A stretch of 64,000 nucleotides of DNA from Dipteronia dyeriana (taxonomy: Eukaryota > Streptophyta > Magnoliopsida > Sapindales > Sapindaceae), in the NCBI GenBank assembly GCA_032871835.1, contig CM065296.1, positions 816,001 through 880,000 of the forward strand, given 5' to 3'. Shown one piece after another: positions 1-10,870 of this stretch; position 1 is the stretch's first letter; the number at the start of each line of letters is the position of its first letter. The notes beneath the pieces were generated by a model, which searched no databases, was not told where the DNA came from, and saw nothing but the letters and a program-made list of their open reading frames with translations. The position numbers and the translations under genes are program-made.

Positions 1-322
1 ATTTATTAAAATTAGCGATGAATTAATGTCAAGATTTTTTAATGACAAATGTTTGTAAACTTAGGATCTCACACTGCAATACAAATGTAATATTGTAATT
101 AGGTAACCATATCTCAATATAAAATGATTTAATTTAAATAATTTGATTGTATTATTTCTCAAACCAAACTAACACTAATTTGCCAACACAAACGTAATAA
201 AAATCTGAATGATGTATATGTGGCCTTAATCAAAGTCATCGAATTTTGAGTGAGTATCTCTTGACAAACTAATATATATTAAATTCTAAATGATGTAAAA
301 CAAGTAGTTGATTCCTATATGG
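1..322. other. AT-rich sequence, nothing recognised
   Basis: No open frame, repeat array or recognisable domain. It adjoins the outer end of the minus-strand LTR that follows. No primer-binding site can be seen next to that LTR end, so this may be unrelated flanking DNA. Confidence 0.5.
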
Positions 323-1731
323 TGATGTAGTATTTTTAATCTTACTCAATTTAAAAGATTTGTTCATTCACTGAGATCGATGATTCAATGTAGTTGAAAC
401 TATTTAACTCGATTAACCTTACTAAATGCAATAAAAGTAGAAGACATAATGCTTGTCTTGGATTGATATTCTAATTCACAAATACACAAAAATGTAATAA
501 ACTAAATGACACAAAAGCTCACATGAAAATATGAATGTGAGGGAAACTCTAGGGAATCAATACAACATAATTAAACTACTCAATGTAATCCACAAGTCTC
601 ATGAAAGCATTTAAATCCAATTGATAGGGTTTGTTTCATGAAGCACTTAATCCTTCCTATTACTCACACACGGTCATGTAATGAGCAATGGTTAGAATTA
701 ATTTTTAATTAAAACTCTAAACCAAATCACATATAACATGGTCATGCATATAGAAATTTTATCATTATTAAGCTCGTAGTTAAGGATTAAATGGGATGGT
801 CACCTACATCTAACCCTCGACATCATATATAAACTAATATTAACACAAATATTCATTGAGGTCTCATTTGAATATAAGTAGAGGAATTAGTGCAAGTATT
901 TCAATAAAAGAGACTACCAAGGAATTTAATTAAAAACTATTAGACTATATGATTACAAAGAGTTGTTCAACCGGTTACATTAATCCCCTAACTTAGAGAT
1001 TAGTTACACATCAAAGAAAGAAATACAACAAAGAAGAGTTAAAGAAGAAACCCAAGTTGGTCGTTTGAGGTTCCTTGATTTGTAAGCTTTATCTTCTTGC
1101 TTTCCAAGGTTCCAAGATGGATGGAGGAATGAAATGTCTAAGGATGGTGATGGAAGGGTAAAGGTGTCCAAAAGTTAGTGTGGCTAATGTTACATCACCA
1201 GAATCTAAGATGGGTATTTATATGGGTCCAAAATCGGTCATGAATCAACCTAGAAACACGTGTTGGCGGACTGTCACCTCTCTGTATGTCGCGGCCGTCA
1301 ATGACGAGAACACGATCGTGACATTTCGCTTATTTGTTTCTGCGTCTTCTTTCCAGGCGACATTGGTTAGAAAAGTTATTGTCGCCTGATGTGTCACGGT
1401 CTCCCATGACGACAACTAGATCGCGACATCTCGCTTTCTTCAATTTCGCGCATGCTCTCCACGCGACACTTTAGGCAACTCATAAAACAAGTTTCTATCA
1501 CATGTTATGTCACTTCCTTCCATGACGACACACCATAACCGCGACACCCCGTATCTTTTTGTCTAAGTTTCCAATTTTTAGCTCTTTTGGGTCCCAACTT
1601 CACTCATATCTCCCATATGATGCCTCTAGTACAAAATCTTTCAAAAACACTTAATCGAGCCTTTAAACACTTGGTTTTACTTGAGAATTGGGCAATAAGC
1701 ATAGGAAGGAGAACTCAAAATCTAGTGTTAT
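323..1731 (-). mobile_element. Ty3/gypsy-type LTR (family Z), minus strand
   Basis: Read on the minus strand this begins TGATAACACTAG and runs for about 1.4 kb. Its last ~170 bp (positions 323-500) match, in reverse complement, the fragment at 34482-34693 at the end of the large nested gypsy element; both carry GACAAGCATTATGTC and a GAGCTTTTGTGT block. A CpG-rich cluster of GTCGCGG / ATGACG motifs lies at about 1258-1560, as in the other gypsy LTRs of this window. A purine-rich tract (minus-strand sense) adjoins at 1732-1760, as expected of a polypurine tract before a 3' LTR. The boundaries are inferred from TG...CA ends and no target duplication was found. Confidence 0.6.
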
Positions 1732-3295
1732 CACGGCTCGATCAATACCCCAAAACCTAGGCTTGTTCTAGAGAAAAATCAAAACAAACAAAAACAAACA
1801 GCAAAATAACACAAATACTCGATAAAAAACAAAAGAAATTAAACAACAATAACTCAAAAGCCGGATTTTCAACTGGTAATGAGATACAAAGAGGTGTGGA
1901 TAAGGAGAGTAGACACATGCAAAACATTCTCAAGCAACTCGAAGGCACTCACGGGACACTCGAACAACACGAATCCCACACCTAAAGTAATCTCATGTCG
2001 GGAACTACTCACCCTCACACCTTGAGCGTAATTCGCTTTGATTCTAAACCTCATGTGGATATTCTCTTTTCTTTCCTCTCGGAGTCCTAAGTTCACACTC
2101 ATGCAACGTATGCAAGGATAGAGTTATTCATGAGAATCAAATACTTGCATAAAATAAGAAATGAAACGTTATTATTTTGGTGAACTAGCTTAGGAAATGA
2201 ATCAAATGCTATGGACGTGGAAGATCATGCTTCAATAAACATTCCCAATCTAGATTTCATAGTAGATCATTTAGGTCTTCCCTTTGGTTGTAATGTGGTC
2301 ATTGGGTGAAATGTGGTGAACAAAGAATATGAAATGAAGTTCAAAAGTCACAAATCATGCTAAGACACTACATGATACACACAATAATTTAACTCTAATT
2401 GCATCACTTGACACTAGTGACTAGGCTTAACTTTTCATTAAACTTGTGCTACACATGAGTACTCTACTAGTGTGTACTTTACAATTATATACAAGACTCT
2501 TGCACTTTTTGTTTACTCTATTTGACACTTTAAGCTCATAAGTGCACATTTTCACACTTTTATATTTTTGAGCCTTTTGCATTGCACATTTATTAATATA
2601 GCCCAAGTACACACCACTCTTCATATTTTTAGAGCTTTTCTATCTTCCAACCATAACACAACACATCCTAACAAGATTGGCAACGAGGGTAGGCACGTGT
2701 TTATGTTTAGGCTATATGGTGTAATATGGTTCCAAAAGAAAGGTAAGTGTTTGGCGTCAAAATTAGCTTAGGAGCACACAAATAGAGGCATGGAATGTGT
2801 TTAGGCTAATTTGAATAGTTAAGCACACACATTGCCTAAAATCATTTCCACCATTTCATCTATCAAGGGAATGTAAGTATCCATCAAGCAATCCAAAAAT
2901 ATAATGCAATGTGATGTCCTATGGCAAATGATGCGCATGACGAGATAAGTGTTTAAGATGAAACAGTGATAACACTTAAATGCGCTTTTTAAGGCTTGTG
3001 TTTGTGAACTCACTAGGTGGTCTCCAGTATTAGAATAAGGTGTTTGAGCACCGAGTTCCCTCAACTTGAACACAAAAGGATGGAACAAGCCCATGAAGTT
3101 CAAGTGAGAACCTAGAGCGACAACAAGATGCTCAATCGAGCACATTATGATTAAATAAACTCTCACACAAACACACACTCAAAGCATCACACCCAAGCTA
3201 TTAGAAGCTCAAAAATTTTAGCCATGCGACTATTTTTGAAAATTAGGACTCAAACAAAAATTTGGACTCAAAATGAAATAAAAAATTTGATCGAC
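1732..3295 (-). other. probable 3' non-coding region of the minus-strand gypsy element
   Basis: This lies inside the family-Z LTR, where a Ty3/gypsy element carries its 3' untranslated region. An open frame of 119 codons at 2819-3178 (minus) shows no domain I recognise and may be chance or a remnant of an extra 3' ORF. No RT, RNase H or integrase motif is visible. At about 3300 there is a CCCCCAAACC / CATTGTC pattern of the kind found in 3' regions of Athila-type elements; a similar block occurs at 60785-60820. Confidence 0.4.
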
Positions 3296-3493
3296 GTTGA
3301 TACCCCCAAACCTCAACTCAACATTGTCTCCAATGTTGACAATGAGAACACGGTGAAAAGACCCATGTACCACAAACAAACACAACATTTAAACTGAAAA
3401 GAAAACACACAAAAGCTCGATCGAGATGGCATGTAAAAGCTCCCAAAGGCAATTAAACATTAAACATAATACAATACAGCACACACCCTTATT

Positions 3494-3631
3494 CTAAACA
3501 CAAATAAAAAAAATGACGCAAATGTACCTCTTTCTTTTTTCTTGGCCCCTTCTCGACCTCTCCTTACGGATAGAATCCCCTGTCTCAGTAAGGTTGGAAT
3601 CTACCCTAGTTGTCTGCTTGGTTCTAGCCAT
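3494..3631 (-). CDS. 45-codon ORF with a histone H3-like N-terminus, in gypsy-derived DNA
   Basis: An ATG at 3631 opens a 45-residue frame ending in TAG at 3494-3496. The first residues are MARTKQTTR. The first seven equal the start of histone H3, then the sequence departs from H3 and becomes basic (KERSRRGQEKRKR around residues 23-35). There is no histone fold, so this is not an H3 gene. It sits among minus-strand gypsy remnants and may be the start of a retroelement ORF whose remainder is lost. It could also be coincidence: no transcript evidence is available and the frame is short. Confidence 0.3.
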   Translation of the reverse strand: MARTKQTTRVDSNLTETGDSIRKERSRRGQEKRKRYICVIFFICV

Positions 3632-3639
3632 TACAACAC

Positions 3640-6600
3640 CCAGAAAAACTGTGTCGCTTCAATTCAGATCACACAATCTGGCAGCACTCCGGCATAACTC
3701 ACACAATTCAAGTAATCCGATACACCACGGATACCACAATCACAATATATACAATAAAACACTACCAAACATCAATTACCAATAATCCTGAAATTTACCC
3801 CCAAATGTGCCCTAATTCCACTAAACTTAACCAATTTCACCCATAAATTCTCTAAAAACATGAAATCACTACAAAAGATACTTCAATAGACTTCACAAAC
3901 AAAAACACTCTTTAATTCACATAAATATGCATAAAATTGCTTCAACTCCAAAGATTCTGAAAATTCCCTAAATCAACCCTAGAAAGTATAATTGAAGGTA
4001 GAACTAGGGATTGGGACTAGCAAGGGCCTAAATTAAATGAAAAGAAGAAGAAACTACCGATTACGTGGGCTGGAAGTCTTCGATGTCTCGCGGAAGGAGG
4101 ATTGGTCACGATTGAGGTTTGAATTTAAAGTGAGAGGATACCTTACCACGAACGGTCGCTTTTATAGCATGTGCTTGTCAGTGTCGTAATGTCGCAGTCA
4201 TCCATGACAGAATTCAAGACCGCGATGTTAATCGACGTCGTTTTTGCTTCTGAAATTTTGGTATCTCAGTTTTGCAACCACGCGACTCATCGAGCTGCAG
4301 CAATCCATGGAATGTGTCACATGGTTTGTGGAAAAACCTCAATTTTATGATTGGCTTATTTCATGACAAACTACACCACATTGGGGATGATTGTGTAATG
4401 GGTAGCTTAGGACCTCATTGGCAAGCTTCCAAGCATCTCCATGATTTCAAGAGCAAAAGGTATATTCACTTGACTTTGCCTCTTGAAGAGTTTAGGTGCA
4501 CACACACTTCATGCATGCTTTGTTGATCTTGCATTTGTGTTGATATTGTTTATATGTGTGCATCTCTTCACATTCACACTTGCACTTCATTTGTAGATTT
4601 AAGTGTGGTATTGTGTTATGTTTACGCTTACACGATGGTATGCTTGTTTTAGCGCGTTGAGTGACTATATGAGAATGTCTCATTCTTCTCTTGGTTTGGT
4701 TATATGGAGGAGTAAGGTGTCTAGTTTTAAAAGAGTGTATTTCAATGATTTAATGTTTTTCAAAACTGACCTTTGTATGGTCTTGTGACCATATCTTTTT
4801 ATAAAATGATTCAAAATGAGTTTTAGAAATTTCTGTATAAACTAGACACCCATACCTTTCCAACGGTATATTATTCGTAATATTTTATGACCGTTTGGAT
4901 TGGTCTTGAAATCTCCAAAATGACCATAAAAACAGGGCATCTCTGTTGTTGTCCGTTTCTGACCTTTAGTCAATAAAATGACCATAACGTTTTCTAAGAC
5001 ATCCAAATCCTCTTTTGTAAATTGAAGTAGAAATTAGACTTTCATACCTTTCCAACGGTATATTATACGAAAGGTTTGGATGTCGTTTGGTCGAAGCTCA
5101 AGCTGTTGTGCTGTCTGGCGTGTACCATGGCCTAGACCGCTGTTGGTGCCATGCCTAGCCAGCGACATAGGCAGCGGTAATGTCCAGCCATGCCATGCTG
5201 CATAGACCGTGGTCTGGACACTTGCCTAGGACGCGACAAGCACAGCGGTCGTGCGGGACTTTGTCTCCCAAGTCCAAAACGATGTCGTTTTGTGTAGGGC
5301 TTCTTTATATGTTCTCTTCTTCTTCCTTGCCTTCTTAGAGCTCATAGAATACATTTTTAGAGTGAGAGAACCTCCATTAGAGAGATAAAGCTTCAAGCTT
5401 TGTTATTTGACTCTCCAAACCCCAAACTCATCTTCATCTTGTATTCAAGCATCATTCCAAGCATGAGTTTTCATTGATTGGTAAGTAGAACCACCATTGT
5501 TGTTCATTTATTGTCCTAGCTTACCAAGACATGTCATTTATTGCTTAAATTAGCATTTCTTCATATTAATTGCATATTTGTTGAAATTATGACATGTTTG
5601 GGGTTTGTATTGTGATATCTTGCATTATTAGGTCATTTATGGCTAAATAGCTAATCCATGAATGTTCATGTATACATAATTGATGATTAGGTTGACTTTG
5701 TGCATCTAGTCTAGTTTATGAACATTTATGTGTATGCCTCATTGATTGCATTTCTTGATTGCAAAATTGTCCTTGATTATTTGTTGTGACAACTTGTGTT
5801 GGTTGGACTTTTATTGACAATTAGGTTGTTAGATTTTATCTACACATCTAATTGAGTCCTTGTTATGGGCATGTAGCCATTGTTTGATAACTAGGATGTT
5901 TAATTGCATTATCTACATCTAGTTAAGCATATTGTGTTTGGTCTTACTCATAATTGCATTTGAGCATAGTGTCAGATATACACTTAGACCATATACTCTT
6001 CATTAAGTCAAGTCTTGTGGCTTCGGTGTGAAGTTGCCCAAGCAAGGGAAGTCTGGCAACCAAGAGTGGGTTGACAAGCAATTGGTCGGGTGCCACTGTA
6101 AAAGACCCAAGGGGGTAGAGTAGGAGGCGTTCATGCCAAGAGTAGTGTATCAGGGGATATCACTAGGAACTGAACCAAGAGTGGTGAGTGGCAGTGTCCA
6201 TAGCCTGAGGTTGTCGAGAGTGAGAGTCCGAGAATCACTTGAGGGTGTAACCTTTTATTCATATAGTGGATTTCTGTGACCGAGTGTAGCGCACTTAACA
6301 GCCCGTGGTTTTTTCCATTTGGAGGGTTTCCACGTATACATCTTGTATTATTTATATTTCCGCACCTTACACTTGATGTTGTATGTTTGTTTTATTGGGT
6401 GAATTTTGAATATTGACTAATCAAGAAAAAATGGTAATTGACTTGATTAAAACCTATTCACCCCCCCCCCCTCTAGGTTTAAACATACACGTTTTAGGGA
6501 ACTTTCAGTTTGTGTCGCGGTCATCCATGACTGAAATCATGACCGCGACACACCGTCTCTTCGTCGTGGAGATTGTCGCGTTTGTCACACCAAGCAATGC

Positions 6601-6830
6601 ACAGGCGATAACAACTCCTCTTTGTTGTCGCGTGGTATTGTCGCAACCTTCTATGACCACATCCTGAATGCGACATACTTGGAAAAATCCCCCTTAAATA
6701 CCTTTCAATGGTCCTAAGTGCCTAATCTGCACACATACTCAACAATAAACATATGAAGGGCATTTGCTTGAACAATTGGGTCGAGAAAGCTTAAACTTTA
6801 GCTACTAGACTTGTATGTAAAATGAAAATC
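3640..6830 (-). mobile_element. decayed gypsy LTR-like sequence, minus strand, split by an insertion
   Basis: Two parts, about 3640-4289 and 6500-6830, read together as one minus-strand LTR. Both halves carry the same CpG-rich motif cluster (GTCGCAGTCATCCATGAC at about 4190, GTCGCGGTCATCCATGAC at about 6517). A TATA-like CTATAAAAG (minus strand) lies near 4160-4170. The piece between them has a different character and is listed as a copia-like LTR. Downstream in plus coordinates (6831 onward) come the 3' region and integrase end of a minus-strand gypsy element, which fits this being its 3' LTR. The outer limits are approximate. Confidence 0.45.
4290..6490 (+). mobile_element. copia-like LTR (probable solo LTR), plus strand
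   Basis: This block interrupts the CpG-rich gypsy LTR. It contains two copies of a CATACCTTTCCAACGGTATA motif (about 4850 and 5045), a promoter-like stretch near 5300 followed by a CT-rich leader, and near its end a GGTTTCCACGTA motif, AT-rich sequence and CCTATTCACCCC before a C-tract. This series is typical of the 3' part of long plant Ty1/copia LTRs. The related sequence at 42262-43310 carries the same GGTTTCCACGTA block in reverse. No primer site or coding domain follows, so a solo LTR is the simplest reading. Ends and target duplication were not resolved. Confidence 0.45.
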
Positions 6831-7665
6831 ACCCTCAAACCTATGTTTTTCCACACCTTGCACTATAATCACAATTCGTTTCTAAAAATTAAGAAGTTGA
6901 TCAACTTAGACTTGGGAGTGAAGTAGAATCACTACCATTCACAATTAATATGCTAAATTAAAATTCATTGAAAGAAAGATACCTAGGTGGGTTGCCTCCC
7001 ACCAAGCGCACTATTTAACGTCTAGGCAAGACGTGGTGCACTACGGCTCTTGAAGCTCTATCATTTCCAACCAAGCAAGGTTCCCCATTTTCTTCACATA
7101 AGGTTTTACTCTTTGCCCGTTGACAACGAATCTTTCTCCATTCTTCTAGTCTTTCACTTCTACGGCCTCATTTGAGAACACTTAAGTCAGTCAGAACGGT
7201 CCAAATCATCTAGACTTCAATTTTCCAGGAAATAACTTGAGGCGGGAATTGAACAAGAGAATTAACATTCCCAGGTGAAGATCCTTGTGAACTATCATCT
7301 TGTCATGGATCCACTTGGACTTCTCCTTGTACAACCTTGAGCTTTCATAAGCAACTAACCAGAATTACTCAAGCTCATTAAGTTGTAGCTTCATTTCCTC
7401 ACCGGCCTTTTCATAGTCAAAATTCAATTTCATAACCGCCCATAGGCCCGGTGCTTAAGTTCAACAAAAAGGTGGCACGCCTTCCCAAAAACCAACCTAT
7501 ACGGGCTCATTTTGATAGGTGTCTTGAAGGCTGTCTTATACACCTTCAAGGCGTCATCTAACTTCGAGACCTAATCCTTCCTAGTTGAGTTGATCGTCTT
7601 CTAGAGGATGTTCTTGATTTGTCTATTGGCAACCTCGACTTGGCCTGATGTTTATGGGTGGTAAG
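6831..7665 (-). pseudogene. Ty3/gypsy integrase C-terminus and 3' region, minus strand
   Basis: The minus strand of 7060-7660 is homologous to plus-strand 31080-31520 of the large gypsy element. It includes the segments for the integrase tail (PYRLV-like, VELEH-like, the KLQLNE-like helix and a VVNGQRVKPY motif near 7125). The reading frame is broken repeatedly. The segment 6970-7060 carries the GGGTTGCCTCCCACCAAGCG block that commonly follows pol in Athila-like elements. Upstream pol domains are missing because the fragment ends at about 7665, where another element begins. It is a decayed fragment without coding capacity. Confidence 0.75.
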
Positions 7666-7804
7666 GGGTGGCTATCTTATGCCTCACACCGTAAAAATAA
7701 CCACAACTATTATGGAAATTTTGTTTTTAACACATACGAAAATTTATTTCTTAATATCCACTTTTTTGAGAAATTACTTGAATACCCCCATATAAAAACA
7801 ATCC

Positions 7805-8075
7805 CCAAACATTTTTTCTCTCTTTTTTTCTCTCTCCTTTCCTCTCTCCCCCTATCTCTCTCTCTTCTTTCCTCTCTCTCTCTCTCTCCCCAATCTCTCT
7901 CTCCCGTCGGCGGTATGCAGGCGAACAGTCACCGGCATCCTTACGAAGGCCAGCGAACCGTCACCGGCCTCCTCTCTCTCTCACCCAACCTCTTCTCTCT
8001 CTCCCCGTAGCTCTCTCTCTCTTCTTTCTCTCTCTCTTTCACTCACTTCTCTTTCTATCTCCTTTCCTTTCTCTC
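7805..8075 (+). repeat. CT-rich low-complexity tract
   Basis: Runs of CTCTCT interrupted by TTTC and CCCC, broken once by a GC-richer piece (about 7905-7970). Such tracts are common in plant 5' leaders and inside TIR elements. The open frame across it is a by-product of the composition. Confidence 0.8.
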
Positions 8076-8192
8076 TCACAAGTCGTCGACGGCTTGCCCG
8101 AGTGCCGTCGCCTAGGCTTCACGACCGTCCATCAATGCCGTCGAGCTCCCACTCCGCCGGCGATTGGATCTGCTGAAAAAAAAAATGAAATA

Positions 8193-8415
8193 CTAAAAAC
8201 CCAGAACATTTCAAGTTTGAACATTTCAATTTAGTCAAGATTTCAAGTTTCAACATTTCAATTTAAGCAAGATTTCAAGTTTTAAAATTTGAAAACGAAA
8301 CTTAAAAACCCAGAACATTTCAAATTTCAACTTTCAATTAGTCAAGATTTCAAGTTTCAACATTTCAATTTAAGCAAGATTTCAAGTTTCAAAATTTCAT
8401 TTTTTAAAACAAGAT
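8193..8415 (+). repeat. tandem duplication of about 112 bp
   Basis: The unit starts AAACCCAGAACATTTCAA at about 8195 and again near 8305. Within each unit the shorter motif GATTTCAAGTTTCAACATTT recurs, so the array is a repeat of repeats. It lies inside the TIR element. Confidence 0.7.
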
Positions 8416-8894
8416 TTCAAGTTTCAAGTTCCTAGCCGTGATTTCAAGTTTTGTTCCAGATTTTAGTCATGATTTCAAGTTTGCTTTCAGTTTTAAAGAA
8501 AAAATCAAATCCATTGGTATTTTTATAATTTACGGACATATACTGATTTTTTTTTTAAAAAAAAATGGCTATTAATAAATTAAATTTCAAAAGTAATTAC
8601 AAACAAAAGTTTAATATTTACCATGGTTATTTTTTATTTTCTCTCAAAATAAAATTACTGGCTGAAGTTGATTTTACGTATATATATTTGGGTCCAGCTG
8701 TTTACACTGTTACACTGATCTTTTCTACCATAATCGACCATTTAATTTTACATACATATCTTATCCAATTCTAAACACTACATCTTCAAACACGGGGTTG
8801 CTTTAATTTATTTTCTGTTTCTCTCACATGATTTTCTGGGAAATTTTTCAGAGACGAGAAACTTGATAGCATCATCATCATTGTCACCATCACC

Positions 8895-9545
8895 ATGGCA
8901 GTAGCTGGTGGAGGAAGATCTTTGGAACAGACGCCAACATGGGCTGTTGCTACTTTTTGTTTTGTTTTGGTTCTGATTTCCATAATAATTGATTACATAA
9001 TTCATCTTGTAGGAAAGGTACTAGACTTCACTAGTGCATGTTATATAAAATTTCTTGTTGCACTTTTTTTTTTTTATAAAAAAATTATAATAAATATTGA
9101 AATAATTTCTCTCTATTAATCCATCCAGTGGTTTAAGCAGAAACAGAAAAGAGCTCTCTATGAAGCACTTGAAAAGATCAAATCAGGTATATATAGCTAG
9201 AAACCAATTTTGTTTGTTCAACATTCAACATATATAAAATCAGTTTAATTAATTACTTAATTTTTTTGCGTTTGTGTGGATGTTGCTGTGGTTCATTTCA
9301 TATCCTTTCTGTTAACAGTAGGGCAGAGTTTGATATCTGATAATTGCAAACCAGAGAGTGCTGCAAATACATGGCATCCATGCACCAAGGAGCGAGAAGA
9401 GGAGCTCAACAAGGTGGCCACTACGGATCAAGAAGAAACAGAATCTGAACACCGCTGCAGACTTCTCATGGTGGCGGTGGGTTCTGGTTGTAGTTTCCGA
9501 CGAGTTCTGGCAGCGGCAGCAAGTACTAATAAATGTGCAGCTAAG
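8895..9545 (+). pseudogene. MLO-like gene, 5' exons only
   Basis: MLO proteins are plant plasma-membrane proteins with seven transmembrane helices, known for powdery mildew susceptibility. Exon 1 (8895-9017) gives [18 protein letters not shown], the classic MLO start, then the first hydrophobic helix. Exon 2 (9129-9186) gives WFKQKQKRALYEALEKIKS. Exon 3 (about 9275-9545) contains LLTVGQSLISD, ANTWHPC, SFRRVLAAA and ends CAAK before GTATGG, a normal MLO exon boundary. The acceptor before exon 3 lacks AG at the expected place, and the start of exon 3 needs a frame change between MLLWFIS and SFLLT. No later exon (six helices, calmodulin-binding tail) was found. A two-LTR element sits in the following intron. 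I read it as a truncated pseudogene. Confidence 0.85.
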
Positions 9546-9822
9546 GTATGGGCAGTCTATAATAAATCAACTTTTAGCTCCTAACACAATTTTACTTAGG
9601 GTGCCCATAAAATGTCTTGTTAAATCTAATTTCTCAAGATACACATCATATAGATTCAAAAAAATAATTTTCTCTATACATCTTCCAAAACGCCAAAAAT
9701 AACCCTATTTCCTTTAACGTTAACTAATCTAGTTTACTTTATTTTTTCTTTAGTTTTTTAATGTTGTTGTTTTCTTTAATCTCTTGTGCTTGAATCTTGA
9801 TGACATGTATTTGAGCAACCGA
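9546..9822 (+). other. MLO intron remnant, AT-rich
   Basis: Starts with a GT donor after CAAK of the MLO remnant and runs to the first LTR of the small retroelement. Nothing else is visible in it. Confidence 0.5.
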
Positions 9823-10349
9823 TGCAGGAGATATTACTAAATAGATTTTTAAAGATTTTAGATTTTAAAAATATTTTTATTATTAAAATAAATTATTTTA
9901 TTTCCATTTATTTTATATTTAATTAGATGTTTTTATTCCTTTTTTTATTAGAATTTATTTTTAGCTTTTATTTTAGTGTTTTAGTTTATTTGGGAAACTA
10001 TGTTATGTTTTCCCTATTTTCCCTTTTTAGTATGTTAGTTTATTTGAGAAATTTCCCGTTTGTGGATTTTCTTGTTAGTCAAGTTTTGTAATTATATTTA
10101 AGTAGGTTGTATTAGGGTTTAAAAGACAGTTGTTGAATTAATAATTTTTTTAGAGTTTTCTCTAATTATCTCCCAATTTCGGTACCATGTGTGGGTCAAC
10201 GATCTTGAAGCCTATTTTTATGGCATTCGTGCGCAGATCAACAGATCAATAGTAGGGTTCGCTTCCGGTATTCGTGCACGAATCAACGAATTCGAATCGG
10301 TTACCCTTTCTTTTATCCATTGTTGTTTGCATTGATTTTTTCTTCTGCA
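9823..10349 (+). repeat. 5' LTR of the small retroelement
   Basis: Begins TGCAGGAGATATT and ends near TTCTTCTGCA just before the primer-binding site. It aligns along its length with 10871-11390; the shared core includes CGCTTCCGGTATTCGTGCAC near both 3' ends. Confidence 0.85.
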
Positions 10350-10354
10350 CCAGT

Positions 10355-10367
10355 TGGTATCAGAGCC
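10355..10367 (+). promoter_or_regulatory. primer-binding site, initiator-Met tRNA type
   Basis: TGGTATCAGAGCC is the standard minus-strand primer site of plant Ty1/copia and some other LTR elements. It starts 5 bp after the inferred LTR end. Confidence 0.85.
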
Positions 10368-10479
10368 ACCAAGTCTACCGTTGTGCTAGGCTCATTGATC
10401 CACAAACCATAACCATTTGCCTTCCTGACTTCTATCTCCTCACCTTCCATATTTCCTCATACAAAAAAAAAAAAAAATC

Positions 10480-10740
10480 ATGAAACCCCAAACTCAATTA
10501 GCCTCCTACCATCCAGTGTTTTTCGACGATACATATGTATCGGCGGAGGTTTTCGTTGATTTTGATAAACCACCGATATATGATGAAGAAGTGTTTGGGA
10601 AAGTATCATATGAGAGCAATTCATATTTAATGGGTTGTTTTTATGAGCCATATATTCCTCACCATAAATTTTTCTCAATTTACCTTTTGTTGCAGGATTT
10701 GATGATTCAAGAATTTGTGTCCATCTATTGGAGTGATTAG
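10480..10740 (+). CDS. 86-codon ORF inside the small retroelement, unrecognised
   Basis: Starts MKPQTQLASYHPVFFDD and is rich in acidic and aromatic residues (PPIYDEEVFG). It occupies the centre of the internal domain and has no gag, protease or RT motif. A short acidic segment with F/YDEE motifs resembles spacer regions seen beside gag or pol in some plant elements, so it may be a leftover from the parent element. Its function, if any, is unknown. Confidence 0.35.
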   Translation: MKPQTQLASYHPVFFDDTYVSAEVFVDFDKPPIYDEEVFGKVSYESNSYLMGCFYEPYIPHHKFFSIYLLLQDLMIQEFVSIYWSD

Positions 10741-10870
10741 ATGGACGTCATGACAACGATTGAGAAATATACAGTTCGTTGTAGACAATTTTGTATATTA
10801 ACAATACATATTCAGGAAATTCTAGCAATCAAAATTCGAGGACGAATTTTCTCCAACCGGGAGAGAATGA

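Larger units (their letters stand above)
7694..8630. mobile_element. non-autonomous TIR element, possibly Mutator-like
   Basis: The left end (from about 7696) and the reverse complement of the right end (to about 8629) align over roughly 65 bp. Both start TAACCA, carry a TTTTGTTTKTAA motif and end in an AATTTATT...TCCA-like stretch. The interior is a CT-rich tract, a GC-richer piece at 7905-8170 and a tandem duplication. No transposase is present. The end motif resembles those of the elements at 49958 and 55587. No clean target duplication was identified, so the superfamily is tentative. Confidence 0.4.

Noticed and set aside
2819..3178. Possible envelope-like ORF of the minus-strand gypsy element
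   Set aside because: Only 119 codons, with no signal peptide or convincing transmembrane pattern and no homologous frame in the other gypsy copies.
3494..3631. Histone H3 gene or pseudogene
   Set aside because: Only the first seven residues match H3; the KSTGGKAPRKQL tail and histone fold are absent.
7648..8010. 120-codon plus-strand ORF
   Set aside because: Produced by a CT-rich tract; it spans the boundary of two unrelated repeats.
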